A stretch of DNA of 64,000 nt from NORP233 sp050186825 (GCA_050186825.1 JBFWYD010000057.1:1-64000); one strand, 5' to 3'. Counted from the stretch's first letter, positions 34,232 through 43,303 are shown. The notes: generated by a model from the sequence alone, not told the origin. Program-made: numbers and translations.

Positions 34232-34657
34232 GGGCGATCTTCCAGATCACCTACCAAGGCGTTATCCACCGGCTCTCAACGCCTTCGGAGGCGCTCTGCA
34301 ATCACGGAGGGTTACCAGTGGAACCCCTTTGCCCGGACCAGTTTGGCTGACCAGCAACTTTCTTTGTTGCCGAGCCGGTCCACTCGAACGCCACAACTCA
34401 TTTTCGACTAGACGCTTATGCCCTCCTTGCGTCCCTTGAGCGCCCTTTTTCGGGAAAAATCACCATTTTTCCTCTAACAGGCGTCTGAGGTATTGGTTAT
34501 ATCCAGCCTTGGTGTTTGGGAGGTTCCGGATTGCCTTAGTGGACTGAGGCGAGCTGGAGTCGACCGGTTCCGGCGTTCGCGTCGGAGGATTCGTCGGCAA
34601 GGGATCCCGGGCATCCAAGGACAACGACGCCCTGGACCGAACGTGGGGAGATTGACC
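34232..34657. other. AT-richer, structured intergenic region
   Basis: This stretch between yjbQ and the H1-like gene is visibly less GC-rich than its surroundings. A nested hairpin spans 34335-34381 with three stems (ggacc/ggtcc, ggct/agcc, gcaac/gttgc) and a seven-base tttcttt loop. A second perfect hairpin is at 34453-34472 (ggaaaaat / atttttcc, cacc loop). No tRNA could be built. It may be a small RNA, a long 5' leader or a regulatory region. Confidence 0.45.
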
Positions 34658-34981
34658 ATGGCGAAGAAGAAGGCCGCGAAAAAGAAGGCCGCCAAGAAGG
34701 CGCCCAAGAAGAAGGCCGCCAAGAAGAAGGCGACCAAGAAGAAGGCGACCAAGAAGGCCGCCAAGAAGAAGGCCGCCAAGAAGAAGGCCGCCAAGAAGAA
34801 GGCCGCCAAGAAGGCGCCCAAGAAGAAGGCCGCCAAGAAGAAGGCGACCAAGAAGAAGGCGACCAAGAAGGCCGCCAAGAAGGCGCCCAAGAAGAAGGCG
34901 ACCAAGAAGAAGGCGTCCAAGAAGAAGGCCGCGACCAGCGGCGACGGCGCGGCGCCCTCGGTGCCCGCCATGCCCTGGTAG
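34658..34981 (+). CDS. lysine-rich histone H1-like protein
   Basis: A 107-residue protein made of AAKKKA, ATKKKA and AAKKAPKKKA units, about 90 residues of Lys/Ala/Pro/Thr, with a short tail ending in PSVPAMPW. This is the composition of eukaryotic H1 tails and of bacterial H1-like proteins such as HU tails and AlgP-type proteins. It should bind DNA or RNA and compact the nucleoid. The ATG at 34658 has a tgggga ribosome site. The coding part repeats internally about every 40 codons, so copy number may vary. A strong terminator follows. Confidence 0.85.
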   Translation: MAKKKAAKKKAAKKAPKKKAAKKKATKKKATKKAAKKKAAKKKAAKKKAAKKAPKKKAAKKKATKKKATKKAAKKAPKKKATKKKASKKKAATSGDGAAPSVPAMPW

Positions 34982-35008
34982 CCCGCCACCTCGAGTAGCG
35001 GCGACGAC

Positions 35009-35040
35009 GAGCCCGGGCCTCGGCCCGGGCTCGCGCCTTT
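35009..35040. terminator. intrinsic-type terminator after the H1-like gene
   Basis: An 11-base perfect stem (gagcccgggcc / ggcccgggctc) with a two-base loop at 35009-35032 is followed by a short cgcgccttt tail. It lies between convergent genes and may serve both. Confidence 0.75.
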
Positions 35041-35064
35041 CCGGAGACTCCCGGTTCGTGCCCG

Positions 35065-35631
35065 CTAGCCCAGCGCCTTCGCCAGGGCGCGACGGAGGCT
35101 CTCGTCGAGATCGAGGGCGGCGTCGGCGAGCTCCGCGCGCGTGAACCAGCGGGCGGCCTGGGTGCCGTCGCCGGCGCGCGGCGCGGCGCTGGCCTCGACG
35201 AGCAGGTGGTAGCGCAGGTCGAAGTGCTCGTGGGCTGGCTCGCGACCGGGGCGGGCCGGGATCTGGTGGACGTCGAGGTCGAGCAGGGCGCCCGGAGCGC
35301 AGGGCTCGAGCCCGGTCTCCTCACGCACCTCGCGGCGGGCGGCGAGCCAGGGATCGCGCTCGCTGGCCTCGAAGTGGCCGCCCGGTTGGAGCCAGCGCCC
35401 GAGCTTGGTGTGGAAGATCAGCACGGCGCGGGCGCGCTCGGGGTCGGTCACGATCGCGCTCGCCGTCAGGTGCCCGGGCGCGAAGCGGGCGCGGTCGAAG
35501 GCGCCCTCCCCGCTGGCGGCCAGGAGCGCCAGGATCCGGGCCTGGGAGCGCTCCTCATGCGCGCTGGCGGGGGCGTGCGCGCGGAGCAGGCCAGCGAGGT
35601 CGGCCAAGGGGGGATGGGTCGCGGGCTGCAC
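35065..35631 (-). CDS. Nudix hydrolase
   Basis: A 188-residue pyrophosphohydrolase. The Nudix box is GHFEASERDPWLAARREVREE followed by TGL, which fits Gx5Ex7REUxEExGU. A strand segment AVLIFHTKLGRWLQPGG precedes it. The GTG at 35631 has an aggaggc ribosome site. The substrate is unknown; candidates are nucleotide sugars or damaged nucleotides. There is no operon partner. Confidence 0.85.
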   Translation of the reverse strand: MQPATHPPLADLAGLLRAHAPASAHEERSQARILALLAASGEGAFDRARFAPGHLTASAIVTDPERARAVLIFHTKLGRWLQPGGHFEASERDPWLAARREVREETGLEPCAPGALLDLDVHQIPARPGREPAHEHFDLRYHLLVEASAAPRAGDGTQAARWFTRAELADAALDLDESLRRALAKALG

Positions 35632-35823
35632 GGCGCCTCCTGGCCAGGGACCTTACCGGGCCCCCCGGACGCCCCCGAAGCCCGGGCCATCCCGCCTTAC
35701 GCTTTACAAGGCAGGCGCCCTAAGTCACGCTGCCGGAGGCACGCACGGGGTCTCGGGCTTGCCTGAGCCCCCGCCGAGCAGAGGCCCCGCGCGGTGAGCG
35801 CGCCCACGGCCTTCGGAGGCGAC

Positions 35824-37950
35824 ATGGCGAGCGTGATCGTGGTCGGGCGGCAGAGCCGCCGTGAGCACCGCCTGGACGAGGCCGTGACCGTCGTGGGCCG
35901 CGACTCGGGCGCCTCCCTCGAGCTCGGCGACCTCCAGATCTCGCGCCGCCACGCGCTCCTGATCCGCGCCCGCCAGGGCTACTTCGTGAAGGACCTCGGG
36001 AGCAAGAACGGCGTGCTCCTCAACCAGGAGCGCGTCCCCACTCGCCAGCAGGCGGTCCTCCGCAACGGCGACGTGCTCTCCATCGGCCGCACGACCCTGA
36101 TCTTCAAGGAGCTCGAGGGCGCCGAGGACGACGGCCCGCCGACCCCCGCGGCCGTGCCGGCGCAGGCCGCGGCTCGGCCAGCGGCGACCGTGCAGACGGT
36201 CGTCGCGCGGCCCGAGCGCGCGCCCGCGCGCACGCCGGCCCCGCCCGCCGCCCCGGCCAACGAAGGGCTCGCGGAGCTGGTCCTCCCGATCGGCGACGAG
36301 CCGACCCCCGCGCCGATCCCGGCGCAGCGCCCTGCTGGCGCTGAGGCTGGCTCTGGGTCCGGGCCTGGCCGCGCCACGCCGCCCTCGGCGCCGGCCGCGC
36401 CGGCGCCCGCCGCCCCCGACGTGCGCGCCCGCCGCCGGCGGGAGCGGCCCGAGCCGCGCCCCGCGAGCGGCGTGGACGCGATCACGCTCCAGGCCCTGAT
36501 CGAGCGGACCGAGCGCGACCGGCAGTTCTTCCGCAACCTCGCGCTCGTGCTCTTCTGCCTGCTCCTGACCACCCTGGTGCTGCTCTTCGCGTGGGCGCTC
36601 TTCCAGCGCAACAACGAGGCGGCGCCGCCCGCCCCCCCGCCGCCGCAGGCTGGCCAGGCGCCGGCGTCCACGACGCCCGCGGGCTTCTCGCTCGACGAGC
36701 GGGCGTTCGCCCGCAGCGTGCAGCCGGTCCTCAGCCAGCGCTGCGCGAGCTGCCACAGCCAGAGCGGCAAGGGCGGCAAGCTGCTCCTCGCGAGCAGCGA
36801 CGACCCGCGCACCCTGAGCGACAACCTCGCGGCCGTGAAGGCCTTCGTGACCCCGGGCCAGCCCGAGGCCAGCCCGCTGCTGCTCAAGGCCCTCGCCCCC
36901 GCGGAGGGCGGGCTCGAGCACGGCGGCGGCGCGGTGCTCAGCGCGAACGACGCGGCCTGGAAGGCCATGCGCGCCTGGGTCATGGGCCTCGAGCCGGGCG
37001 CGGCCGCGCGCAGCCCCGAGGCGCGCGTGCTCGCCCCTGCCACGGCGGCGCTCGGTCGCTCGGTCGCCCTCCGCGGAGACCAGAGCCAGGCGGGCGCCGG
37101 CGGCGAGCTGCGCTATCGCTGGTCGCTGGTCGAGATCCCGGCCGGCTCCTCGGTGCGCCTCGAGGACGACAAGACCCACACCGCCCGCCTGACCCCCGAC
37201 CTGCCCGGCCGCTACGCGGTGCTGCTCGAGGTCTTCGAGGGCGAGCGCCGCGGCTCGGCCACGCACGTGTTCGAGGTCCCGCGCGAGGAGCGCAAGCCCG
37301 CGGGCGAGCCCGCCCCCGCGGCGCCGGCCGCCGTGGCGCCGGCCGCCGGCGCATCCGCCGCGCAGCGCCTGCTCGGCCGCCCCGCCGACGACGCCGACCG
37401 CGCCGCGCAGCTCAAGGGGGCGGGCGCCTGGGCCACCCACCTCCTCCAGCACGAGGCGCTCTACCAGCGCTGGTGGCGCCAGGAGCTCGAGCACCTCGGC
37501 CTGACCGGCCAGCACGAGCCGCGCGGCGAGCCCTGGGACAGCCTCCCCGCGCGCCTGCGCTCCAAGCGCTTCACCGTGCTCGACGTGTTCTACGCGCTGC
37601 TCATGAGCAAGGACTGGAGCGATCGCTACCCCGAGCCCGAGCGCGCCGTCACGGTCCTGCTCGAGCGCCTGCTCGGCCCGGACCAGGCCAAGGACCAGGA
37701 CCTCGTGGCCAAGGCCCTGCGCTGCTTCGAGGGCCACGAGGAGACGATCCTCGGGGCGCGCGTCCGTGGCCAGAAGGGCCTGGTCGGCGCCGTGGTCCGC
37801 AGCCGCAAGGCCGCCGAGCGCCTGCTCGAGCGCAGCCACTTCCGGATCCGCGGCCAGGCCCTGACCCCGGCCGAGCTGCGCATGGCCGCCGACCGCTTCA
37901 CCAAGGAGCCGGCCAGCTACTTCGCGCAGATCGTGGAGTGGGGCCAGTAG
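35824..37950 (+). CDS. FHA-transmembrane-cytochrome c-like fusion protein
   Basis: A 708-residue protein. Residues 1-100 are an FHA phosphothreonine-binding domain (SRRHALLIRARQGYFVKDLG with SKNGVLLN). A long Pro/Ala linker follows. One TM helix (FFRNLALVLFCLLLTTLVLLF) puts the rest outside. There, a CASCH motif (CxxCH) marks a haem-binding, planctomycete-type cytochrome segment, followed by a PKD-like beta domain (YRWSLVEIPAGSSVRLEDDK) and a C-terminal helical domain. The ATG at 35824 has a ggagg site; a GTG ten codons upstream is possible. It may couple kinase signalling to an electron-transfer or sensing protein. Its 3' end is partly duplicated at 39186. Confidence 0.8.
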   Translation: MASVIVVGRQSRREHRLDEAVTVVGRDSGASLELGDLQISRRHALLIRARQGYFVKDLGSKNGVLLNQERVPTRQQAVLRNGDVLSIGRTTLIFKELEGAEDDGPPTPAAVPAQAAARPAATVQTVVARPERAPARTPAPPAAPANEGLAELVLPIGDEPTPAPIPAQRPAGAEAGSGSGPGRATPPSAPAAPAPAAPDVRARRRRERPEPRPASGVDAITLQALIERTERDRQFFRNLALVLFCLLLTTLVLLFAWALFQRNNEAAPPAPPPPQAGQAPASTTPAGFSLDERAFARSVQPVLSQRCASCHSQSGKGGKLLLASSDDPRTLSDNLAAVKAFVTPGQPEASPLLLKALAPAEGGLEHGGGAVLSANDAAWKAMRAWVMGLEPGAAARSPEARVLAPATAALGRSVALRGDQSQAGAGGELRYRWSLVEIPAGSSVRLEDDKTHTARLTPDLPGRYAVLLEVFEGERRGSATHVFEVPREERKPAGEPAPAAPAAVAPAAGASAAQRLLGRPADDADRAAQLKGAGAWATHLLQHEALYQRWWRQELEHLGLTGQHEPRGEPWDSLPARLRSKRFTVLDVFYALLMSKDWSDRYPEPERAVTVLLERLLGPDQAKDQDLVAKALRCFEGHEETILGARVRGQKGLVGAVVRSRKAAERLLERSHFRIRGQALTPAELRMAADRFTKEPASYFAQIVEWGQ

Positions 37951-38002
37951 TCGAGCGACACGCCCCGCGCGGCGGCGGGTCCAAGGCGCTGAAGGAGCCG
38001 CC

Positions 38003-39124
38003 TTGACTCACCCCACCTACGAGCGCCTGCCGCTGCACCGCACCTGGTTCAACCTGCGCGAGGTCTCCGACCGGCCGCGACACCACTTCCGGGTGTGGTT
38101 CCACGAGGTCGAGGCCTGCGACGCGCAGGTCACCGTCTCGGACCTCGAGGAGCTGGCCGCGCTGCCGCCGATCCCCACGGGCTTCGGGGCCGCCGAGCCC
38201 CCCAGGGAGGTCCCTCCCGTCCCCGACGGGCTGCGGGAGTTGGCCGCCGCGATCGCAGCGCGGATCCAGGCTGAGCACCCCGAGGCGCGGCGGATCCAGA
38301 CCGGCTACGGGGGCTACGCCCGCGACCTGCTCGTCGACGAGCTGATCCCGGTCCAGCGGGAGCCGAGCCCGCCCCTGCAGGAGCGGCTCTGGCGGCGCAC
38401 CACGCACCACCTGCTGCTCGGCGAGGGCGACGAGCTCCTGTGGGGGGAGGGGCCGATCATGCTCGCGGCGGAGGGCTACCTCGACGATCACGACGCCCCG
38501 CCGCGCCTGATCGACTACCGCCTCCCGCCCAAGCTCGAGGGCACCTCGCTGTTCTACGCTCAGGGCACCGGGCTCGCGCGCTACGCGGGCTGCTGGCGCG
38601 ACCTCGAGGCCGCGCTGGTGCACGCCGCGCGGGCCGTGCTCGCGGGCGCCCACTCCGACCCGCTCGAGGCGCTGCTCGCGGCCGACGGCGAAGGCCTCCT
38701 GCCCCCGGGCTACCACTCCACCGTCGAGCTCGAGCTGAGCGTCTACGACCGCGCGCCGGGCGGCGTGAGCCGGAGGCCTGCCCTGCGCTTCTCGCTGCCC
38801 GCGGCGCTCACGGGAGCGGCCGAGGCCGAGTGGCGCGACCCCGGGCTCGACCTCGCGGTCGAAGCGCGGCTCTCGCTCGCCCCGCTCGCCCTGCGCCTGC
38901 GAGTCACACATCGCGGTGAGGTGCGCGAGGCCGAGGCCACCTTCGAGCACGCCCCCCCGTTGCTCTGCGACGAGTCGCGCGCGGCGCTGCTCCTGGAGAC
39001 CCACGTCGACTTCCCCAGCCTGGAACGCGAGTCCCCGCGTCGCCTCCGCTTCGAGCTGCCCGCAGGCGGGCCGATCGACGTCTACCCGGGCTGGTCGCTG
39101 CGGCTGCCCTGGGCGCTCGACTGA
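38003..39124 (+). CDS. hypothetical protein of unknown fold
   Basis: A 373-residue soluble protein without signal peptide or TM. Not recognised. It has Tyr/Trp-rich patches (HLLLGEGDELLWGEGPIML) and a beta-rich C-terminal half. The start is a TTG at 38003 with a good gaaggag ribosome site. It lies 52 bases after the FHA-cytochrome gene. It is bounded downstream by a duplicated scrap of that gene, so it may have been inserted or rearranged there. Confidence 0.55.
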   Translation: MTHPTYERLPLHRTWFNLREVSDRPRHHFRVWFHEVEACDAQVTVSDLEELAALPPIPTGFGAAEPPREVPPVPDGLRELAAAIAARIQAEHPEARRIQTGYGGYARDLLVDELIPVQREPSPPLQERLWRRTTHHLLLGEGDELLWGEGPIMLAAEGYLDDHDAPPRLIDYRLPPKLEGTSLFYAQGTGLARYAGCWRDLEAALVHAARAVLAGAHSDPLEALLAADGEGLLPPGYHSTVELELSVYDRAPGGVSRRPALRFSLPAALTGAAEAEWRDPGLDLAVEARLSLAPLALRLRVTHRGEVREAEATFEHAPPLLCDESRAALLLETHVDFPSLERESPRRLRFELPAGGPIDVYPGWSLRLPWALD

Positions 39125-39185
39125 GGACGCGGCCCGCTTGACTCGATCGGGTTCCCTCGCGCTCGTGCTCGTGCCACGCACCCGC

Positions 39186-39353
39186 GGTCGGCGCCGTGGT
39201 CCGCAGCCCCAAAGCCGCCGATCGCCTGCTCGAGCGCAGCCACTTCCAGCTCCGCGGCCAGGCCTGACCCCGGCCGAGCTGCGAATGGCGGCCGACCGCT
39301 TCACCAAGGAGCCGGCCAGCTACTTCGCGCAGCTCGTGGAGTGGGGCCAGTAG
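39186..39353 (+). pseudogene. duplicated 3' fragment of the FHA-cytochrome gene
   Basis: These 168 bases copy 37782-37950 with about ten differences, one of them a missing C that shifts the frame. The copy ends with the same stop codon context. It has no start and flanks the hypothetical gene at 38003, like one side of a tandem duplication scar. Confidence 0.8.
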
Positions 39354-39471
39354 GAGCGGTGCGACCGGGCGAGATCTAGCTGCCGTGTGAACGCGCCTTG
39401 ATCCGCTTGCGGATCAGCAGGATCGAACCGACTTGGCCCCGCCGGGGACGACTCCGCAGGCAAGTCAAGTC

Positions 39472-39518
39472 CTCTGCGAAGCTCAGCGTCCTCGGCGTCT
39501 CTGCGGTTCAGAGGGGCG
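39472..39518. repeat. dispersed cgcagagac/gacgctgag-type repeat
   Basis: On the minus strand the sequence reads aaccgcagagacgccgaggac and then gctgagcttcgcagagg. This is a well-known dispersed intergenic motif in many large bacterial genomes. Related copies occur at 43079-43130 and 43250-43303. The rest of the gap 39354-39633 holds nothing else recognised. Confidence 0.6.
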
Positions 39519-39633
39519 CACAGCACCCCCCACGGCAGGCGGGGTTCAGCGTAACGGCCGCATGGCAGGACACGGACGGGCCACCGAGCGCCTCGCTCTC
39601 AGATCAAACGGTGACCGCTGTGAGCTGAGCGCG

Positions 39634-40362
39634 TTAGTCCTCGGCCGGCCCCACGCGCGGGAGCGTGCGCGCGACGCGCTCCCCGACCCGGTCCGCGAAG
39701 CCGAGGCACAGGACCGCGCCCGCGGCGACGACCGCGCCCACCAGGACGCCCAGGACCGTGCTGCGCCCCAGCGCGCCCAGGACCTCGCCCAGGGCCGGCG
39801 CCGGCACGGGCGGCCCCGCGCCGCCGACCAGGGCCCCGACCGTGAACGCGCGATACCAGAGCTCCACGATCAGGGCCGCGAGGATCGCGCCCAGCCCGAG
39901 CACCGCGGCGGCGGCCCGCAGGCGCTCGCGCGCGACGCGGAAGGCGAGCGCCGCGGCCGAGGCCGAGGCGAGCGTCCCGCCGAGCTGGACCACGAACAGG
40001 GGCGAGATCCAGGCGGCGCGGTTCACGGGGCTGGCCAGCCACACCGCCTCCTGCCGCACCTCCTCGAGCGCCGCGGCCAGCCCGCGGCCCCGCAGGATCG
40101 AGGAGGTGTAGAAGTACTGGAGGTCGCCGAGCGCCAGGCACAGCGCGGTCACGACCCACGCGACCGCCGCCGCCGCGAGCACGCGGCCGAGGTCCTCGCC
40201 GCGGCGCTCGGCCCACTCCTCGACCCACGCGAGCGGGACGGCGCCGAGGGTCACGAGCAGCAAGCTCAGCCCGGTGCCGATCCCGGTGACGAGGCCGGCC
40301 ACGCCGAGGGCGACGGAGAGGGTGGCTCGACCCAGGGCTCGCTCTCGTGTGGGCTCGTGCAT
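39634..40362 (-). CDS. integral membrane protein of unknown function
   Basis: A 242-residue protein with about six hydrophobic segments, among them LSVALGVAGLVTGIGTGLSL, VLAAAAVAWVVTALCLALG and STVLGVLVGAVVAAGAVLCL. No family was recognised. The ATG at 40362 begins the clear protein-like part; a longer frame upstream is Arg-rich. It diverges from the amidase gene, with a shared upstream region of about 170 bases. Confidence 0.6.
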   Translation of the reverse strand: MHEPTRERALGRATLSVALGVAGLVTGIGTGLSLLLVTLGAVPLAWVEEWAERRGEDLGRVLAAAAVAWVVTALCLALGDLQYFYTSSILRGRGLAAALEEVRQEAVWLASPVNRAAWISPLFVVQLGGTLASASAAALAFRVARERLRAAAAVLGLGAILAALIVELWYRAFTVGALVGGAGPPVPAPALGEVLGALGRSTVLGVLVGAVVAAGAVLCLGFADRVGERVARTLPRVGPAED

Positions 40363-40529
40363 CGCGTCCTCGCTCGCGCCCGTGACCCTACCTGCCCGCC
40401 CGCCGAAGCGTCCCACCCGCTCCTGGATGGTCTTTTCGCGACTCCTTTCACGCTTCCGCCCGCCCCTTGCCCGCCAAGGGCTTGGCAGCGGCACGAGGGC
40501 TGCTCGACGGGACGGACGGAGGGAAGCCC

Positions 40530-43010
40530 ATGGTTCGCCACCCGCTCGCGCCCGTCGCCGTCGCCCTGCTCCTCGCGCTGCCCGCGCTCGCCGACGAGCA
40601 CCTGGTCCCCACGCCCGGCGGGGAGCTCGACGGCAAGACCGTGGTGCTCAGCCCCGGGCACGGGCGAATGCTCGTGAACGGCTCCTGGGCCTGGCAGCGG
40701 CCGCTGCTGCACGACATTCGCGAGGACATCCACACCAACGAGATCATGATCGAGGTGGTCCAGCGCTACCTCGCGGGCGCCGGGGCGCGGGTCGAGTTCT
40801 GCCGCGAGCGGAGCTTCCAGACCAACGAGGTGATCGTGGACGACCCGGCCGCGCAGACGAGCGGAACCTGGACCGCCTCGAGCGCCACCCCGCCCTTCCG
40901 CGGGCAGGGCTACCGCTACGCCGCGGTCTCGCTCCAGGAGACGGCCACGATCGCCTTCGTGCCCGACCTCCCCGCGGCCGGGCGCTACCCCGTCTACGTG
41001 TGGTTCAGCCAGGGAGGAAACCGCGCGACCGACGCGCTCTACCGCGTGCATCACACCGGCGGCGTGAGCGAGGTCCGCCTGCCCCAGCACATCATGGGCA
41101 GCCACTGGGCCTTCCTCGGCGAGTTCCACTTCGCGCAGGGCACCGCCGGCAAGGTCGTGCTCAGCAACCAGGGCCGCGACCCGAGCAAGGTCGTGATCGC
41201 CGACGCCGTGCGCTTCGGCGGGGGCGTGGGCCCGAGCGGGCTCGCGCGCTGGCGCGAGGGGGCCCGCGCCTACCTGACCTATAAGGGCTTCCAGAGCACC
41301 CGCGAGGAGGTCACGATCCGCCCCGCCTACGCGACCTGGCTGGCCGGCGGCGACGTGAGCCGCTGGCGCCCGGACTTCGCCTACGTCTCGCTCCACACCA
41401 ACGCGGGCGGCGGGCAGGGCACGGTCAGCTACTCCTACGGCGACGGGCGCGGCGGGGTCGGGCCCGTCGTCTACACCAACGTCCCGAGCCCGCTGCGCGA
41501 CGCCTCGGACCGGCTGCGGAACCTGCTCCAGGAGAACCTGGTCCGCGACATCCGCGCCGGCTTCGACCCCGCCTGGCAGGACCGCCGCGTCGGCACCGCC
41601 AACTTCGGCGAGCTGCGCGAGTGCCGGAACATGGCCAGCACCCTGGTCGAGCTCGCCTTCCACGACCACGTGGGCGACGCCGCGCGCCTGCGCGACCCGG
41701 TCTTCCGGCACGTAGCCGGGCGCTCCCTCTACAAGGGCCTGCTCCGCTACCTGGCCGGCGCCAACGCGGTCGTCTCGCCGCTCCCGCCCACCCGCCTCCG
41801 GCTCGAGAACCTCGGCGGCGGCCGCGTGCGCGCGACCTGGGACCCCGTGGACGACGCGCTCGAGCCGAGCGCCATGCCCACCGGCTTCAAGGTCTACCTG
41901 AGCCCCGACGGCTTCGGCTTCGACGACGGGCGCGCGGTCTCGGCCAGCAGCGTGGTCCTCGACGGGCTCGTGGCCGGGAAGCCCCTGTTCGTGAAGGTCG
42001 CCGCGACCAACCAGGGCGGCGAGGGCCTCTGCACGCGGGTGGGCGGCGTGGTCGTGAACGAGCCCGGCCGCGGCGCGCTGGTGGTGGACGGCTTCGATCG
42101 GCGCTACGCCTTCACCAGCGAGAACGGCGAGCGCCGCTACACCCACGACTACGCGGTCGAGCACGTGACCGCCCTGGCCATGGCGCTCCCCGCGCACGTG
42201 GCCGTGGACTACGCCGAGAACGAGGCCGCGGGCCCCGGCGGCCTCGACCTCGCGGGCTACGCGCTCGTCGACTGGCTGCTCGGGCGCGAGTCGAGCGCGA
42301 CCCGCACCTTCGACCCCACCGAGCAGGCCGCCGTCTCGCGCTACCTCGCGGGCGGCGGGAAGCTGCTCGTGAGCGGCAGCGAGCTGGGTTGGGACCTGGG
42401 CGGCCAGGGCGGCGGAGCCGCCTTCCTGCGCGACCAGCTGGGCGCGAGCTACGTGGCCGACGACGCCGGGGCCAAGACCGCGCGCGGCGCGCCGGGCGGC
42501 CCCTTCGCGGCGCTCGGAACGCTCGACCTCAGCCGGGCCCGCTACGACGCGGCCAGCCCCGACGTGCTGGCGGCCGCGGGGAGCGGCGAGCTGCTGCTGA
42601 GCTACGAGGCCGGCAGCGCCCCGCCGGCCGGTGTGGGCGTGCGCGGCAAGGTCGTCACGCTGGGCTTCCCCCTGGAGGCGCTCGCGAACGCCGGTCAGCG
42701 CGCGGCGCTGACCAAGGCCGCGATCGACTACGTGGATCCCACCTTCCCGGCCGGCCCGGTGGTGGCGACGCCGCCCCCCAGCGGCAGCACCACGGCACCG
42801 ACGACGAGCAGCACGGCGCCGGGCGCGACGGCCACGGCCGCGAGCCCGCCGCCGGCGTCGAGCGGCGGCGGCGGCGGCGGCGGTGGCTGCGCGCTCGGCT
42901 CGGGCGAAGGCGCGGGAGGCCCGCTGGCCGCGGCGCTCCTGCTGCTCGCGCTGGTCGGCCTGCGCCTGCGCGTGGGGGAGACCGCGGTGGAGGAGCCGGT
43001 CGCTCGGTAG
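40530..43010 (+). CDS. secreted N-acetylmuramoyl-L-alanine amidase with C-terminal sorting tail
   Basis: An 826-residue exported cell-wall amidase. A signal peptide (VALLLALPALADEH) precedes an Amidase_3 domain: VVLSPGHG supplies the first zinc His, HTNEIMIEVV the Glu, YVSLHTNAGG the second His, and STLVELAFHD the catalytic Glu. A beta-rich insert from about residue 100 to 190 resembles a golvesin/Xly-type carbohydrate-binding module. A fibronectin-like segment follows near 425. The C-terminus has a Gly run, one Cys, a hydrophobic helix (PLAAALLLLALVGLRLRV) and a short basic end, like MYXO-CTERM. It hydrolyses peptidoglycan. The ATG has a ggaggga site. Confidence 0.85.
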   Translation: MVRHPLAPVAVALLLALPALADEHLVPTPGGELDGKTVVLSPGHGRMLVNGSWAWQRPLLHDIREDIHTNEIMIEVVQRYLAGAGARVEFCRERSFQTNEVIVDDPAAQTSGTWTASSATPPFRGQGYRYAAVSLQETATIAFVPDLPAAGRYPVYVWFSQGGNRATDALYRVHHTGGVSEVRLPQHIMGSHWAFLGEFHFAQGTAGKVVLSNQGRDPSKVVIADAVRFGGGVGPSGLARWREGARAYLTYKGFQSTREEVTIRPAYATWLAGGDVSRWRPDFAYVSLHTNAGGGQGTVSYSYGDGRGGVGPVVYTNVPSPLRDASDRLRNLLQENLVRDIRAGFDPAWQDRRVGTANFGELRECRNMASTLVELAFHDHVGDAARLRDPVFRHVAGRSLYKGLLRYLAGANAVVSPLPPTRLRLENLGGGRVRATWDPVDDALEPSAMPTGFKVYLSPDGFGFDDGRAVSASSVVLDGLVAGKPLFVKVAATNQGGEGLCTRVGGVVVNEPGRGALVVDGFDRRYAFTSENGERRYTHDYAVEHVTALAMALPAHVAVDYAENEAAGPGGLDLAGYALVDWLLGRESSATRTFDPTEQAAVSRYLAGGGKLLVSGSELGWDLGGQGGGAAFLRDQLGASYVADDAGAKTARGAPGGPFAALGTLDLSRARYDAASPDVLAAAGSGELLLSYEAGSAPPAGVGVRGKVVTLGFPLEALANAGQRAALTKAAIDYVDPTFPAGPVVATPPPSGSTTAPTTSSTAPGATATAASPPPASSGGGGGGGGCALGSGEGAGGPLAAALLLLALVGLRLRVGETAVEEPVAR

Positions 43011-43023
43011 CGGAGTCGAGATC

Positions 43024-43057
43024 GGGCTCGGTCTCGGTCTCGGTCTCGGCCTCGGAG
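43024..43057. repeat. hexanucleotide repeat (ggtctc)n
   Basis: About five ggtctc-type units begin just after the amidase stop. An inverted repeat and then a gggcac array follow in the same gap. Confidence 0.8.
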
Positions 43058-43078
43058 ACGCCCCCCGCTCACACAGGG

Positions 43079-43303
43079 TGATCTCCGCGATCTCTGCGAT
43101 CTCTGCGCTGATTACCAACGCTGTCGCAGGTCCTCACGAGCTTGGGCTCGAAACCCGGTCCCGTACTCCGGGGGTGGATTCGGGCTCTGTCTCGGCTTCG
43201 GAGACCGCGGATCCGCGAGCGGTTGGCTCCGCAGCGATCGCGGCAGGAGCTGCGGGAGCGTTGGATTTCAGCGCAGAGATCGCAGAGACCGCGGAGATCG
43301 CCA
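43079..43303. repeat. imperfect inverted repeat with ~50-bp arms
   Basis: The left arm 43079-43130 (gatctccgcgatctctgcga and onward) is matched in reverse complement by 43250-43303. Identity is high over about 50 bases and weaker similarity extends each arm outward. The 120-base middle has no gene. It resembles a small palindromic or MITE-like element. Confidence 0.65.

Noticed and set aside
34335..34381. tRNA-like structure
   Set aside because: No anticodon, D-loop or T-loop arrangement could be built; only nested hairpins.
34658..34981. Possible CRISPR-like repeat array
   Set aside because: The periodicity is of Lys/Ala codons in one open frame with start, ribosome site and terminator, so it is coding.
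40266..43118. A 950-codon minus-strand frame across the amidase
   Set aside because: A GC-rich shadow with no domain; the plus strand has the complete amidase with signal peptide and ribosome site.
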